A DNA stretch of 24,892 nt, taken from contig URYG01000020.1 in NCBI GenBank assembly GCA_900551985.1, forward strand, positions 1-24,892, written 5' to 3'. Positions 1 through 6,668 of the stretch are shown piece after piece (position 1 is the first letter of the stretch; each line of letters opens with the position of its first letter). Source of the DNA: an uncultured Prevotella sp. Lineage in GTDB: Bacteria; Bacteroidota; Bacteroidia; Bacteroidales; Bacteroidaceae. The notes below the pieces were generated by a model that searched no databases, had not been told where the DNA came from, and was given only the letters and a program-made list of their open reading frames with translations. A program made the position numbers and the translations under genes.

Positions 1-86
1 GCCGCAATGGTGGAATTGGTAGACACGAGGGACTTAAAATCCCTTGGCCAGTAATGGCTGTGCGGGTTCGAGTCCCGCTCGCGGCA
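1..86 (+). tRNA. tRNA-Leu (UAA)
   Basis: A complete cloverleaf with a long class II variable arm can be folded. The anticodon stem AGGGA/TCCCT encloses the loop CTTAAAA, giving anticodon UAA. The variable arm pairs GGCCA with TGGCT, and the T arm is GCGGG/CCCGC around TTCGAGT. The acceptor stem pairs 1-7 with 79-85, with A at 86 as discriminator, and CCA is not encoded. One acceptor pair is mismatched (A6 with C80). The next gene begins only 22 bases later with no terminator between them, so the two may share a transcript. Confidence 0.96.
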
Positions 87-108
87 CTCCTCCCTTAAAA
101 TTTTTCTT

Positions 109-1116
109 ATGAAAAAATTTGCATACATCATATTTCTTATTTCATCGATTTTACTAACATCATGTGGTGTCAGTAGTGGTCACTTTAAACTTGAGGGCAA
201 ATTTTTAAATATGAATCAAGGTGAATTTTATGTTTATAGCACAGATGGTGGCATGGAAGGCGTGGACACCATCAAAGTTGTAGGCGGTAGATTCACATAC
301 GAGATGCCCTGCCATGACGATTGTACGCTGATGATCGTTTTCCCGAATTTCTCTGAGCAACCTATCTTCGCAGAATCAGGAGAATCTGTGGAACTGAAAG
401 GCGATGCTTCCCACTTGAAGGAAATGGAGGTGAAGGGTACCAAGAACAATGAATTGATGACCAAATTCCGCAAATCAATTCTTGGCAATACTCCACCACA
501 GGAAAAGAAACAGGCAGAACTCTTCATCGAAGACAACGCAAAGTCGGTAGTAAGTCTCTTTCTCATCAAGAAATACTTCATTGCCACACCTCAACCAGAT
601 TACAAGAAAGCTCTCTCTCTCCTTACTCTGTTGGAGAAAGAACAGCCTAAGAATATTCAGGTAGGTAAACTGAAGCAGCAGATTTCTGCCATGAAAGATG
701 CAGGAATTGGTGCAAAATTACCAACTTTCACTTCATACGACACCAAAGGAAAACTCATCTCCAGCACAGAACTGATCAGTTCACCTGTTGCTGTTATCTA
801 TACCTGGGCTACATTCAATTATGATAGTCAGGACATACAGAGAGAGTTGAAGAAGCGCCAGCGCTCGTCACAAGGCAAACTCAAGCTGACGGGCTTCTGC
901 CTGGATGCAAGCAAGAGCAACTGCGAGGAGAACATGAAGCGCGACTCTATCAACTGGGCTGTAGTATGCAATGGAGAAATGCTGGAAGACAAGACTTTGA
1001 AGAAGTTGGGACTCACTTCTATGCCCGACAACATCATACTTCAAAATGGAAAAATAACAGCCCGAGGCCTTAACAAGCAAGATCTATACAATAAACTAGA
1101 CCAACTGCTGAAATAA
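109..1116 (+). CDS. DUF4369 lipoprotein with cysteine-less thioredoxin-like domain
   Basis: A predicted lipoprotein of 335 residues, with a lipobox ending at Cys19 (LLTSC), so it should be anchored to a membrane facing the periplasm. Residues about 25-120 look like the DUF4369 domain common in Bacteroidetes TlpA/ResA-like proteins (beta-rich, with the GGRFTYE type turn). Residues about 200-335 resemble a thioredoxin/AhpC-TSA fold, including the opening GAKLPTF, the strand AVIYTWATF and the late cis-Pro-like SMPDNIIL. The place of the usual WxxWCxxC motif reads WATFNYDSQ, so the redox cysteines are absent and thiol-disulfide exchange is unlikely. A binding or structural role is inferred; the substrate is unknown. 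The start ATG directly precedes a typical signal sequence. It sits between tRNA-Leu and the comM-like gene, 33 bases upstream of the latter. Confidence 0.88.
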   Translation: MKKFAYIIFLISSILLTSCGVSSGHFKLEGKFLNMNQGEFYVYSTDGGMEGVDTIKVVGGRFTYEMPCHDDCTLMIVFPNFSEQPIFAESGESVELKGDASHLKEMEVKGTKNNELMTKFRKSILGNTPPQEKKQAELFIEDNAKSVVSLFLIKKYFIATPQPDYKKALSLLTLLEKEQPKNIQVGKLKQQISAMKDAGIGAKLPTFTSYDTKGKLISSTELISSPVAVIYTWATFNYDSQDIQRELKKRQRSSQGKLKLTGFCLDASKSNCEENMKRDSINWAVVCNGEMLEDKTLKKLGLTSMPDNIILQNGKITARGLNKQDLYNKLDQLLK

Positions 1117-1149
1117 TACCGCGAGCTCTAACCTTCTAAAAAAGAGCTT

Positions 1150-2700
1150 ATGTTAGTAAAAACCTATTGCGCAGCAGTCAACGGACTGGAAGTCACGACT
1201 GTAACTGTAGAAGTCAGCCTCAACAAAGGCGTCATGTATCACCTTACGGGCTTAGGCGACGAGGCGGTCAGGGAAAGCCGTGACCGCATCGCAGCAGCCA
1301 TGCAGTATAGCGGCTATAAATTTCCAATAGCCGACATTACCATCAACCTGGCACCCGCCAACCTGCGCAAGGAAGGCAGCAGTTTCGACCTTCCTCTAGC
1401 CATCGGCATTCTAGGCGCCAATGGCAACATCCCCGAAGATCATCTCAAAGAATATATGATGGTGGGCGAATTAAGCCTCGACGGCACTTTGCAGCCTATC
1501 AAGGGAGCCCTGCCTATCGCCATCAGGGCAAGGTCAGAACACTACAAAGGTCTAATTGTACCGGAACAGAACGCCCGGGAAGCCGCCGTCGTGAACAATC
1601 TGGAGGTTTATGGAATGAAAAACCTCTTTGATGTCATCCAGTTTCTTGGTGATAAATCATCCCCCACCCCAACCATTGTAGATACCCGTAAGGAGTTTTA
1701 CGAAAACCAGGTTCATTGCGACTACGACTACGCAGACGTAAAGGGTCAGGAAAACGTGAAGCGCGCCTTGGAAGTAGCCGCAGCCGGCGGTCACAATCTC
1801 ATCATGGTAGGTCCTCCCGGATCGGGAAAATCCATGATGGCAAAACGTCTTCCCTCCATTCTTCCACCCCTTACTCTCTCAGAAAGTCTGGAAACTACCC
1901 AGATACATTCTATAGCAGGCAAATTAGCCAAGAATGTATCCCTTATAGCCCAGCGCCCTTTCAGAGCGCCTCATCATACCATCTCTCAGGTTGCATTGGT
2001 AGGTGGAGGAACTTCTCCACAACCCGGCGAAATATCTCTCGCCCATAATGGCGTGCTCTTCTGCGACGAATTGCCAGAGTTCAACAAAACCACCTTGGAA
2101 GTTTTGCGCCAGCCTCTGGAAGACCGCCACATCAACATCAGCAGAGCCAAATACACCATCGATTACCCTTGCTCCTTCATGTTTGTTGCAAGCATGAACC
2201 CATGTCCCTGCGGTTACTATGGCGACCCTACGCATCATTGTGTCTGTACCCCGGGACAGATACAGCGCTATATGAACAAGATTTCCGGTCCGCTACTCGA
2301 CCGCATCGATATCCAGTGCGAAATCAGTCCAGTACCTTTCAAGGACATTTCCAAGGCAGCACCTGGCGAGCCAAGTGCCAGAATCAGGGAAAGAGTAATC
2401 AGAGCTCGAGAGATTCAGGCAGAAAGATTCAAGGATTTCAAGGGAATACATTGTAATGCTCAGATGACGGAACGTATGATTCACCAATTTGCGGAACCAA
2501 CAGAGGAAGGAATCAACCTTCTCAGGATGGCAATGGAGAAACTATCCCTTTCTGCACGTGCCTACAACCGTATCTTAAAAGTTGCCCGAACCATTGCCGA
2601 CCTTGCCGGAAGTCAGCAGGTAGAGCCTCAACACCTGGCAGAAGCTATCGGATATCGGACTCTGGATAGGGGAGATTGGGCAGAAAGAGGACACTTCTAA
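1150..2700 (+). CDS. comM: YifB/ComM-type Mg-chelatase-like AAA+ ATPase
   Basis: The 516 residues match the usual length of the ComM/YifB family. Domains in order: an N-terminal Lon-protease-like fold (about 1-175, with the family's DLPLAIGIL stretch), a Mg-chelatase-type AAA+ core (about 190-395) and a Mg_chelatase_C helical domain (about 405-505). Walker A is GPPGSGKS at 221-228, Walker B is VLFCDELPE with D306/E307, and a cysteine cluster (CPCGYYGD) follows as usual in the family. ComM in Vibrio and Haemophilus is a hexameric helicase that drives branch migration when transformed DNA is integrated; whether this organism uses it so is unknown. A weak hairpin (AGCTCT at 1124-1129 with AGAGCT at 1143-1148) ends right at the start codon. 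Confidence 0.95.
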   Translation: MLVKTYCAAVNGLEVTTVTVEVSLNKGVMYHLTGLGDEAVRESRDRIAAAMQYSGYKFPIADITINLAPANLRKEGSSFDLPLAIGILGANGNIPEDHLKEYMMVGELSLDGTLQPIKGALPIAIRARSEHYKGLIVPEQNAREAAVVNNLEVYGMKNLFDVIQFLGDKSSPTPTIVDTRKEFYENQVHCDYDYADVKGQENVKRALEVAAAGGHNLIMVGPPGSGKSMMAKRLPSILPPLTLSESLETTQIHSIAGKLAKNVSLIAQRPFRAPHHTISQVALVGGGTSPQPGEISLAHNGVLFCDELPEFNKTTLEVLRQPLEDRHINISRAKYTIDYPCSFMFVASMNPCPCGYYGDPTHHCVCTPGQIQRYMNKISGPLLDRIDIQCEISPVPFKDISKAAPGEPSARIRERVIRAREIQAERFKDFKGIHCNAQMTERMIHQFAEPTEEGINLLRMAMEKLSLSARAYNRILKVARTIADLAGSQQVEPQHLAEAIGYRTLDRGDWAERGHF

Positions 2701-2762
2701 GACAAATATTAGCCTGAAGACATAATAAAATCGTCCAAAGAAGGAGTACTTTTTATTGTATA

Positions 2763-2788
2763 GGGGGTATTTTTTGTTAAATACCCCC
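2763..2788. repeat. Perfect 10-bp inverted repeat after comM
   Basis: GGGGGTATTT and AAATACCCCC pair perfectly around TTTGTT. It could end comM transcripts, but no T-run follows on the plus strand. Its arms match the C-tract repeats further downstream, so it may instead be part of an operator for the small gene at 2931. Confidence 0.6.
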
Positions 2789-2851
2789 ACTTTAAAAACA
2801 AAATACGCCCCGATAAAACAACTTTTACCCCCTTACAAGCAGAAAAACACG

Positions 2852-2859
2852 TACCTTTG
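2852..2859 (+). promoter_or_regulatory. Promoter -7 element for small peptide gene
   Basis: TACCTTTG fits the Bacteroidetes -7 consensus TAnnTTTG. Transcription from about 2866 would leave a leader of about 65 bases before the ATG at 2931. Four copies of an ATACCCCC-like word lie upstream (2763 inverted, 2781, 2803, 2825); the last three are spaced exactly 22 bp apart. Confidence 0.65.
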
Positions 2860-2930
2860 CAATCGTAAAACAGACGTTATCACAACGTAGGTATAACAGA
2901 ACAAAAATAAACTTTTAAAATTTCAAGACT

Positions 2931-3029
2931 ATGGATAGTATTTTTAGAATTACAGAAGTTATCAAGAAGGTAGGTTTCGCGATTCTTATCGCAGAGTTGG
3001 CTGTTATCGCTTACTTGAACGTGATGTAA
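2931..3029 (+). CDS. Small membrane peptide, 32 residues
   Basis: A short frame from ATG to TAA coding for 32 residues that begin MDSIFRITEVIKKVGF and end in a hydrophobic stretch (AILIAELAVIAYLNVM). The layout is a short amphipathic, lysine-containing N-terminus followed by a single membrane-spanning helix of about 18 residues. Codons are those favoured by nearby metG (AAG, ATC, GCT, TTG, AAC, TAC). It has its own -7 promoter element at 2852-2859, and an intrinsic terminator lies about 180 bases after the stop. I do not recognise the family. Inner-membrane insertion, perhaps as a regulator of a larger membrane complex or a toxin-like peptide, is only inferred. No classical Shine-Dalgarno sequence is seen before the ATG, which is common in Bacteroidetes. 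Confidence 0.65.
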   Translation: MDSIFRITEVIKKVGFAILIAELAVIAYLNVM

Positions 3030-3167
3030 TCATCACTCAATAAAGAAAAATAAGACACTTTAAAATATAAAGTATAATATATAATAAGGAGGAAGTTTTC
3101 TACATATTAAGGTAAGAAGATTGATTATTAAAACAGCAATACTCAATACAATAGTAAATGATAATGA

Positions 3168-3205
3168 TTGTGCAACCCTTATCAGAAAGACCTGAAGGGC
3201 AAGCA
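3168..3205 (+). other. Compound RNA hairpin upstream of terminator
   Basis: GTGC at the start pairs with GCAC at the end. Inside, CCCT pairs with AGGG, and TCAG pairs with CTGA around AAAGAC. Together with the terminator directly after it, this resembles the 3' end of a structured RNA or a long 3' untranslated region. No known RNA family is recognised. Confidence 0.5.
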
Positions 3206-3206
3206 C

Positions 3207-3241
3207 AAAAAGGCTCGGGCTGGAAAGCTAGAGCCTTTTTT
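3207..3241 (+). terminator. Intrinsic terminator
   Basis: AAAAAGGCTC pairs with GAGCCTTTTT, with an inner GGCT/AGCT extension closed by a GGAA tetraloop, followed by a T-run. It most likely ends the transcript that starts near 2866 with the small peptide gene, and separates it from metG. Confidence 0.85.
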
Positions 3242-3351
3242 AGTATCTGAGTTTTAGAATTCTCCTATCTAAAACTATCAAATTACACCTTATTATATAT
3301 ATAAAGGAGAAAAAGGACACCTAATTATTCCGCATTTCCAACATTTTTTTG

Positions 3352-3359
3352 TAATTTTG
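3352..3359 (+). promoter_or_regulatory. metG promoter -7 element
   Basis: TAATTTTG fits the TAnnTTTG consensus. Transcription from about 3366 leaves a leader of about 24 bases before the ATG at 3390. The in-frame TTG at 3357 lies inside this element and so cannot be the translation start. Confidence 0.75.
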
Positions 3360-3389
3360 CACCCAAATAACAAAAATATATTAGCTAAT

Positions 3390-5456
3390 ATGGAACAAAA
3401 GAATTTCAAACGTACCACTGTTACCGCAGCATTGCCTTACGCTAACGGTGGTGTGCATATCGGCCACCTGGCAGGTGTTTATGTGCCAGCCGATATTTAC
3501 GTACGCTATCTTCGCCTTAAAAAGCAAGACGTTGTTTTCATCGGCGGTAGCGACGAGCATGGTGTACCTGTCACCATCCGTGCCAAGAAGGAAGGCATTA
3601 CCGTACAGGAAGTAGTGGATCGCTATCACAACCTCATCAAGAAGAGTTTCGAGGATTTCGGTATCTCTTTTGATATCTATAGCCGCACAACTTCTGAGGT
3701 TCACAATAAGTTTGCTTCTGATTTCTTCCGTACTCTTTACGATAAGGGTGTTTTGGAAGAGAAAGTAGAAGAGCAGTTCTGCGATGAGGTTACCGGCGAG
3801 TTCCTTACCGACCGTAACATCGTGGGTACCTGCCCTCGCTGTGGTGCAGAAGGTGCATACGGCGACCAGTGCGAGAAATGTGGTGCTACCCTCTCTCCAG
3901 AAGAGTTGATCAACCCTACCAATAAGAACAACCCTGGTCATGGACTCGTCAAGAAGCCTACCAAGAACTGGTATCTCCCATTGGGCAAGTATCAGGATTG
4001 GTTGAAGCAGTGGATCCTGGAAGGTCACAAGGAGTGGCGTTCCAATGTTTACGGACAGTGCAAGAGTTGGTTGGATATGGATCTTCAGCCTCGTGCAATG
4101 ACCCGCGACCTGGATTGGGGTATTCCTGTTCCTGTAGAGGGAGCAGAAGGCAAGGTGCTCTATGTTTGGTTTGATGCTCCTATCGGTTACATCTCCAACA
4201 CCAAGGAGCTTTGCGATGCACAGCCAGAGAAATGGGGTACATGGCAGAAGTGGTGGCAGGATCCAGAGACACGTCTCGTTCACTTCATCGGTAAGGACAA
4301 CATCGTGTTCCACTGCATCATCTTCCCTACCATGCTGAAGGCTCACGGCGACTATATCCTGCCGGATAACGTACCAGCCAATGAGTTCCTGAATCTTGAG
4401 GATGATAAGATTTCTACCTCTCGCAACTGGGCTGTTTGGTTGCACGAGTATCTCGTAGATCTCCCTGGCAAGCAGGATGTCTTGCGCTATGTATTGACAG
4501 CCAATGCTCCAGAGACCAAGGACAACAACTTCACCTGGAAGGATTTCCAGGAGCGCAATAACTCTGAGTTGGTTGCCGTTTATGGTAACTTCGTAAACCG
4601 TGCTCTCCAGCTCACCAAGAAGTACTGGGGCGGCGTGGTTCCTGCCTGCGGTGAATTGCAGGAGGTTGACCAGAAGGCTATCGCTGAGTTCAAGGATGTG
4701 AAGGAGAAGGTTGAGCAGTATCTCAACGTATTCAAGTTCCGTGAGGCTCAGAAGGAGGCTATGAACCTGGCACGTATCGGCAACAAGTACATCACAGAGT
4801 GCGAGCCTTGGAAGGTTTGGAAGACCGATCCTAAGCGTGTGGAGACCATCTTGAACATCTCCCTCCAGCTGGTTGCCAACCTTGCCATCGCCTTTGAGCC
4901 ATTCTTGCCATTCTCATCAGAGAAGCTCCGCAAGATGATCAATATGCCTACCTTCGAGTGGACTCAGCTCGGCAGTACAGACCTCCTCAAGCCTGGTACA
5001 CAGCTTGGTGAGCCAGAATTGCTCTTCGAGAAAATTGAGGATGAGGTGATTGAGAAGCAGCTCCAGAAACTCGCTGACACAAAGAAGGCTAACGAGGAAG
5101 CTTCTTACAAGGCTGCTCCTATCAAGCCAGAGGTTAGCTTTGATGATTTCGAAAAGCTCGACATCCGCGTAGGTCACATTCTGAACTGCGAGAAGGTGAA
5201 GAAGTCTAAGAAGCTCCTGAAGTTCACCATCGATGATGGTTCAGGCGTAGAGCGTACTATCTGTTCAGGTATCGCAGCATACTATGAGCCAGAGCAGTTG
5301 ATCGGCAAGGATGTTCTCTTCGTTGCCAACTTTGCTCCTCGCAAGATGATGGGTATTGAGAGTCAGGGTATGATTCTCTCTGCCGTTAACTTCGATGGCT
5401 CACTCAATGTTACCTCTCTCTTGGGTCAGGTTAAGCCAGGAAGCCAGGTAGGATAA
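3390..5456 (+). CDS. metG: Methionyl-tRNA synthetase (MetG)
   Basis: This class I synthetase charges tRNA-Met with methionine using ATP, in the cytoplasm. The 688-residue protein has the HIGH signature at 23-26, a zinc knuckle (C148, C151, C161, C164) and KISTS at 340-344 in place of the canonical KMSKS. From about residue 585 it has a C-terminal tRNA-binding domain (EMAP II/Trbp111-like, FEKLDIRVGHI) that normally makes the enzyme dimeric. The ATG at 3390 is chosen because a more upstream in-frame TTG (3357) falls inside the -7 promoter element. Codon use is strongly biased, as expected of a highly expressed gene. It is monocistronic, with a terminator directly downstream. Confidence 0.98.
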   Translation: MEQKNFKRTTVTAALPYANGGVHIGHLAGVYVPADIYVRYLRLKKQDVVFIGGSDEHGVPVTIRAKKEGITVQEVVDRYHNLIKKSFEDFGISFDIYSRTTSEVHNKFASDFFRTLYDKGVLEEKVEEQFCDEVTGEFLTDRNIVGTCPRCGAEGAYGDQCEKCGATLSPEELINPTNKNNPGHGLVKKPTKNWYLPLGKYQDWLKQWILEGHKEWRSNVYGQCKSWLDMDLQPRAMTRDLDWGIPVPVEGAEGKVLYVWFDAPIGYISNTKELCDAQPEKWGTWQKWWQDPETRLVHFIGKDNIVFHCIIFPTMLKAHGDYILPDNVPANEFLNLEDDKISTSRNWAVWLHEYLVDLPGKQDVLRYVLTANAPETKDNNFTWKDFQERNNSELVAVYGNFVNRALQLTKKYWGGVVPACGELQEVDQKAIAEFKDVKEKVEQYLNVFKFREAQKEAMNLARIGNKYITECEPWKVWKTDPKRVETILNISLQLVANLAIAFEPFLPFSSEKLRKMINMPTFEWTQLGSTDLLKPGTQLGEPELLFEKIEDEVIEKQLQKLADTKKANEEASYKAAPIKPEVSFDDFEKLDIRVGHILNCEKVKKSKKLLKFTIDDGSGVERTICSGIAAYYEPEQLIGKDVLFVANFAPRKMMGIESQGMILSAVNFDGSLNVTSLLGQVKPGSQVG

Positions 5457-5464
5457 TCGTTTCG

Positions 5465-5510
5465 AAAAAAGCTCTATATCCTCAGTACTGAAGATATAGA
5501 GCTTTTTCTT
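5465..5510. terminator. Bidirectional terminator between metG and beta-barrel gene
   Basis: GCTCTATATC (5471-5480) pairs perfectly with GATATAGAGC (5493-5502), and the loop has its own TCAG/CTGA pairing. The stem is preceded by A-run and followed by T-run, so it can stop transcription from both converging genes. Confidence 0.9.
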
Positions 5511-5542
5511 TTCAGCTAAAGGAGTAAAAGTGGTATAATCAA

Positions 5543-6274
5543 CTAAAGCCCAAATCGATAGCCTACCGTAAAAGTGAATACCTTGTTCTTGGAATCTCCG
5601 CCATCTACCTTATTCACCTTGGTCAAGCCGATATGATAGCGAGCATCCAGAATCACATTCAAATACTCATACGACAAACCCACAGGAATAGATACATTTA
5701 CCTTCTTGGCAGCGTATGTGCTTTCCACATCCCGGCTTTCCTTGTAAAGAGTAGAACCCGTCTTATTATCCTTCTCCAAGTCAGTTTCTTCCGACAGCAT
5801 CTTGCCATCTCCACACAAGAACCCCACCTGTGCACCAGCCATAATGGCAAACTGAGGAGCCACGTATGCCTTCAGCATCAGAGGCACCTGAACATAGTCA
5901 AGATTCAGGCGATGATCCTTCACACCCGTATATTTCTTGACTCCATTATTACCTGCATCTCCCTGTACAGCCATCTCATAGTCACCCCAGCGGGCACCCT
6001 GACGGGCATAATAAGCACCCAGAGAAACACCCAGGTAGTCAGTGGCACGATACTCCACATCGAGTCCACCCAGGAATCCCGCCTGACTCTTGGATTTCAC
6101 CTCCCGGTTGTTTTCCGTTGCCAGATAGATGGAATTATCACTCAGATTGGCAATAGCCACACCAATACGGGGTATCACAGAAAATCTACCCACACGATTC
6201 TCCACTCCTTGCGCCATTGCCCCCATAGCAGAAAGCAACAGCATCATCACAATAGCAATATTCTTTTTCTTCAT
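5543..6274 (-). CDS. PorT-family outer-membrane beta-barrel protein
   Basis: From the ATG at 6274 the 243-residue protein starts with a clean signal peptide (MKKKNIAIVMMLLLSA ending AMAQ). It continues as alternating short beta-strands with glycine/aromatic-rich turns and ends in a strand closing VGYRFGL, the C-terminal aromatic pattern of outer-membrane barrels. This resembles the PorT/OMP_b-brl_2 group of 8-strand barrels; the cargo or role is unknown. The frame stays open upstream: an ATG at 6379, with AAAAGGA in front of it and a -7 element at 6415-6422, would add 35 residues before the signal peptide. I prefer 6274 because the export signal then sits at the terminus, but the promoter evidence favours 6379. 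It ends at the terminator shared with metG. Confidence 0.82.
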   Translation of the reverse strand: MKKKNIAIVMMLLLSAMGAMAQGVENRVGRFSVIPRIGVAIANLSDNSIYLATENNREVKSKSQAGFLGGLDVEYRATDYLGVSLGAYYARQGARWGDYEMAVQGDAGNNGVKKYTGVKDHRLNLDYVQVPLMLKAYVAPQFAIMAGAQVGFLCGDGKMLSEETDLEKDNKTGSTLYKESRDVESTYAAKKVNVSIPVGLSYEYLNVILDARYHIGLTKVNKVDGGDSKNKVFTFTVGYRFGL

Positions 6275-6414
6275 ATGAACCAACTGATAGCCAAAAGCTG
6301 TCTTGACTACATACACATAGTTTTCTTTGATTACATTCTCGATAGTTTGTATTCCGAGAAAATCTTTTCTATCTTCCATAAACTCGTCCTTTTCTAAAAT
6401 AGCTATTTCAAATG

Positions 6415-6422
6415 CAAATTTA
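6415..6422 (-). promoter_or_regulatory. Promoter -7 element for beta-barrel gene
   Basis: Read on the minus strand this is TAAATTTG, a full match to TAnnTTTG. Transcription would start near 6408, about 29 bases before the in-frame ATG at 6379 and about 134 bases before the ATG at 6274. Confidence 0.65.
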
Positions 6423-6668
6423 GATAAAATTTCCGAATTACAAGCCAGAAAATAAAAAAACTTCAATAAATTCCTTCAAATTATACGAAAGTAGCCTTTT
6501 TTTTCGAGAAATCAAGCCCTCAACAGTAAAAAGCATCCTCCGTACCCTGAATTACCCAAAAACATTACCTTTTAGAGCTGTGTTCATTTAACGAGTTGTA
6601 AACTTCAAGAATGCAGGCTTATGAAATCTATATCTGTATAAGTCAACAAAGTCTTTTCAAGCGAGCTA

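Larger units (their letters stand above)
3030..3389. other. Gene-poor stretch between small peptide gene and metG
   Basis: I see no convincing protein gene here. It holds, in order: an A+T-rich 3' region with an AAGGAGG sequence (3086-3092) not followed by a usable start codon, a compound hairpin (3168-3205), an intrinsic terminator (3207-3241), an 8-bp inverted repeat (GTTTTAGA 3251-3258, TCTAAAAC 3268-3275), and the metG promoter (3352-3359). Confidence 0.6.

Noticed and set aside
3121..3195. 24-codon frame starting with TTG after the AAGGAGG at 3086, as a possible leader peptide
   Set aside because: The Shine-Dalgarno-like sequence is about 28 bases away, the start is TTG, and there is no run of regulatory codons. 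The terminator after it separates it from metG, whose own promoter lies downstream.
3381..4445. Long open frame (354 codons) on the minus strand inside metG
   Set aside because: It is fully antisense to a clear metG with conserved HIGH, zinc and KISTS motifs. Its product has no domain or signal features, and such long antisense frames follow from biased codon use.
5633..6397. Open frame of 254 codons on the plus strand across the beta-barrel gene
   Set aside because: Antisense shadow of the PorT-like gene; the product is rich in His and Ile without any recognisable domain, and it has no promoter.
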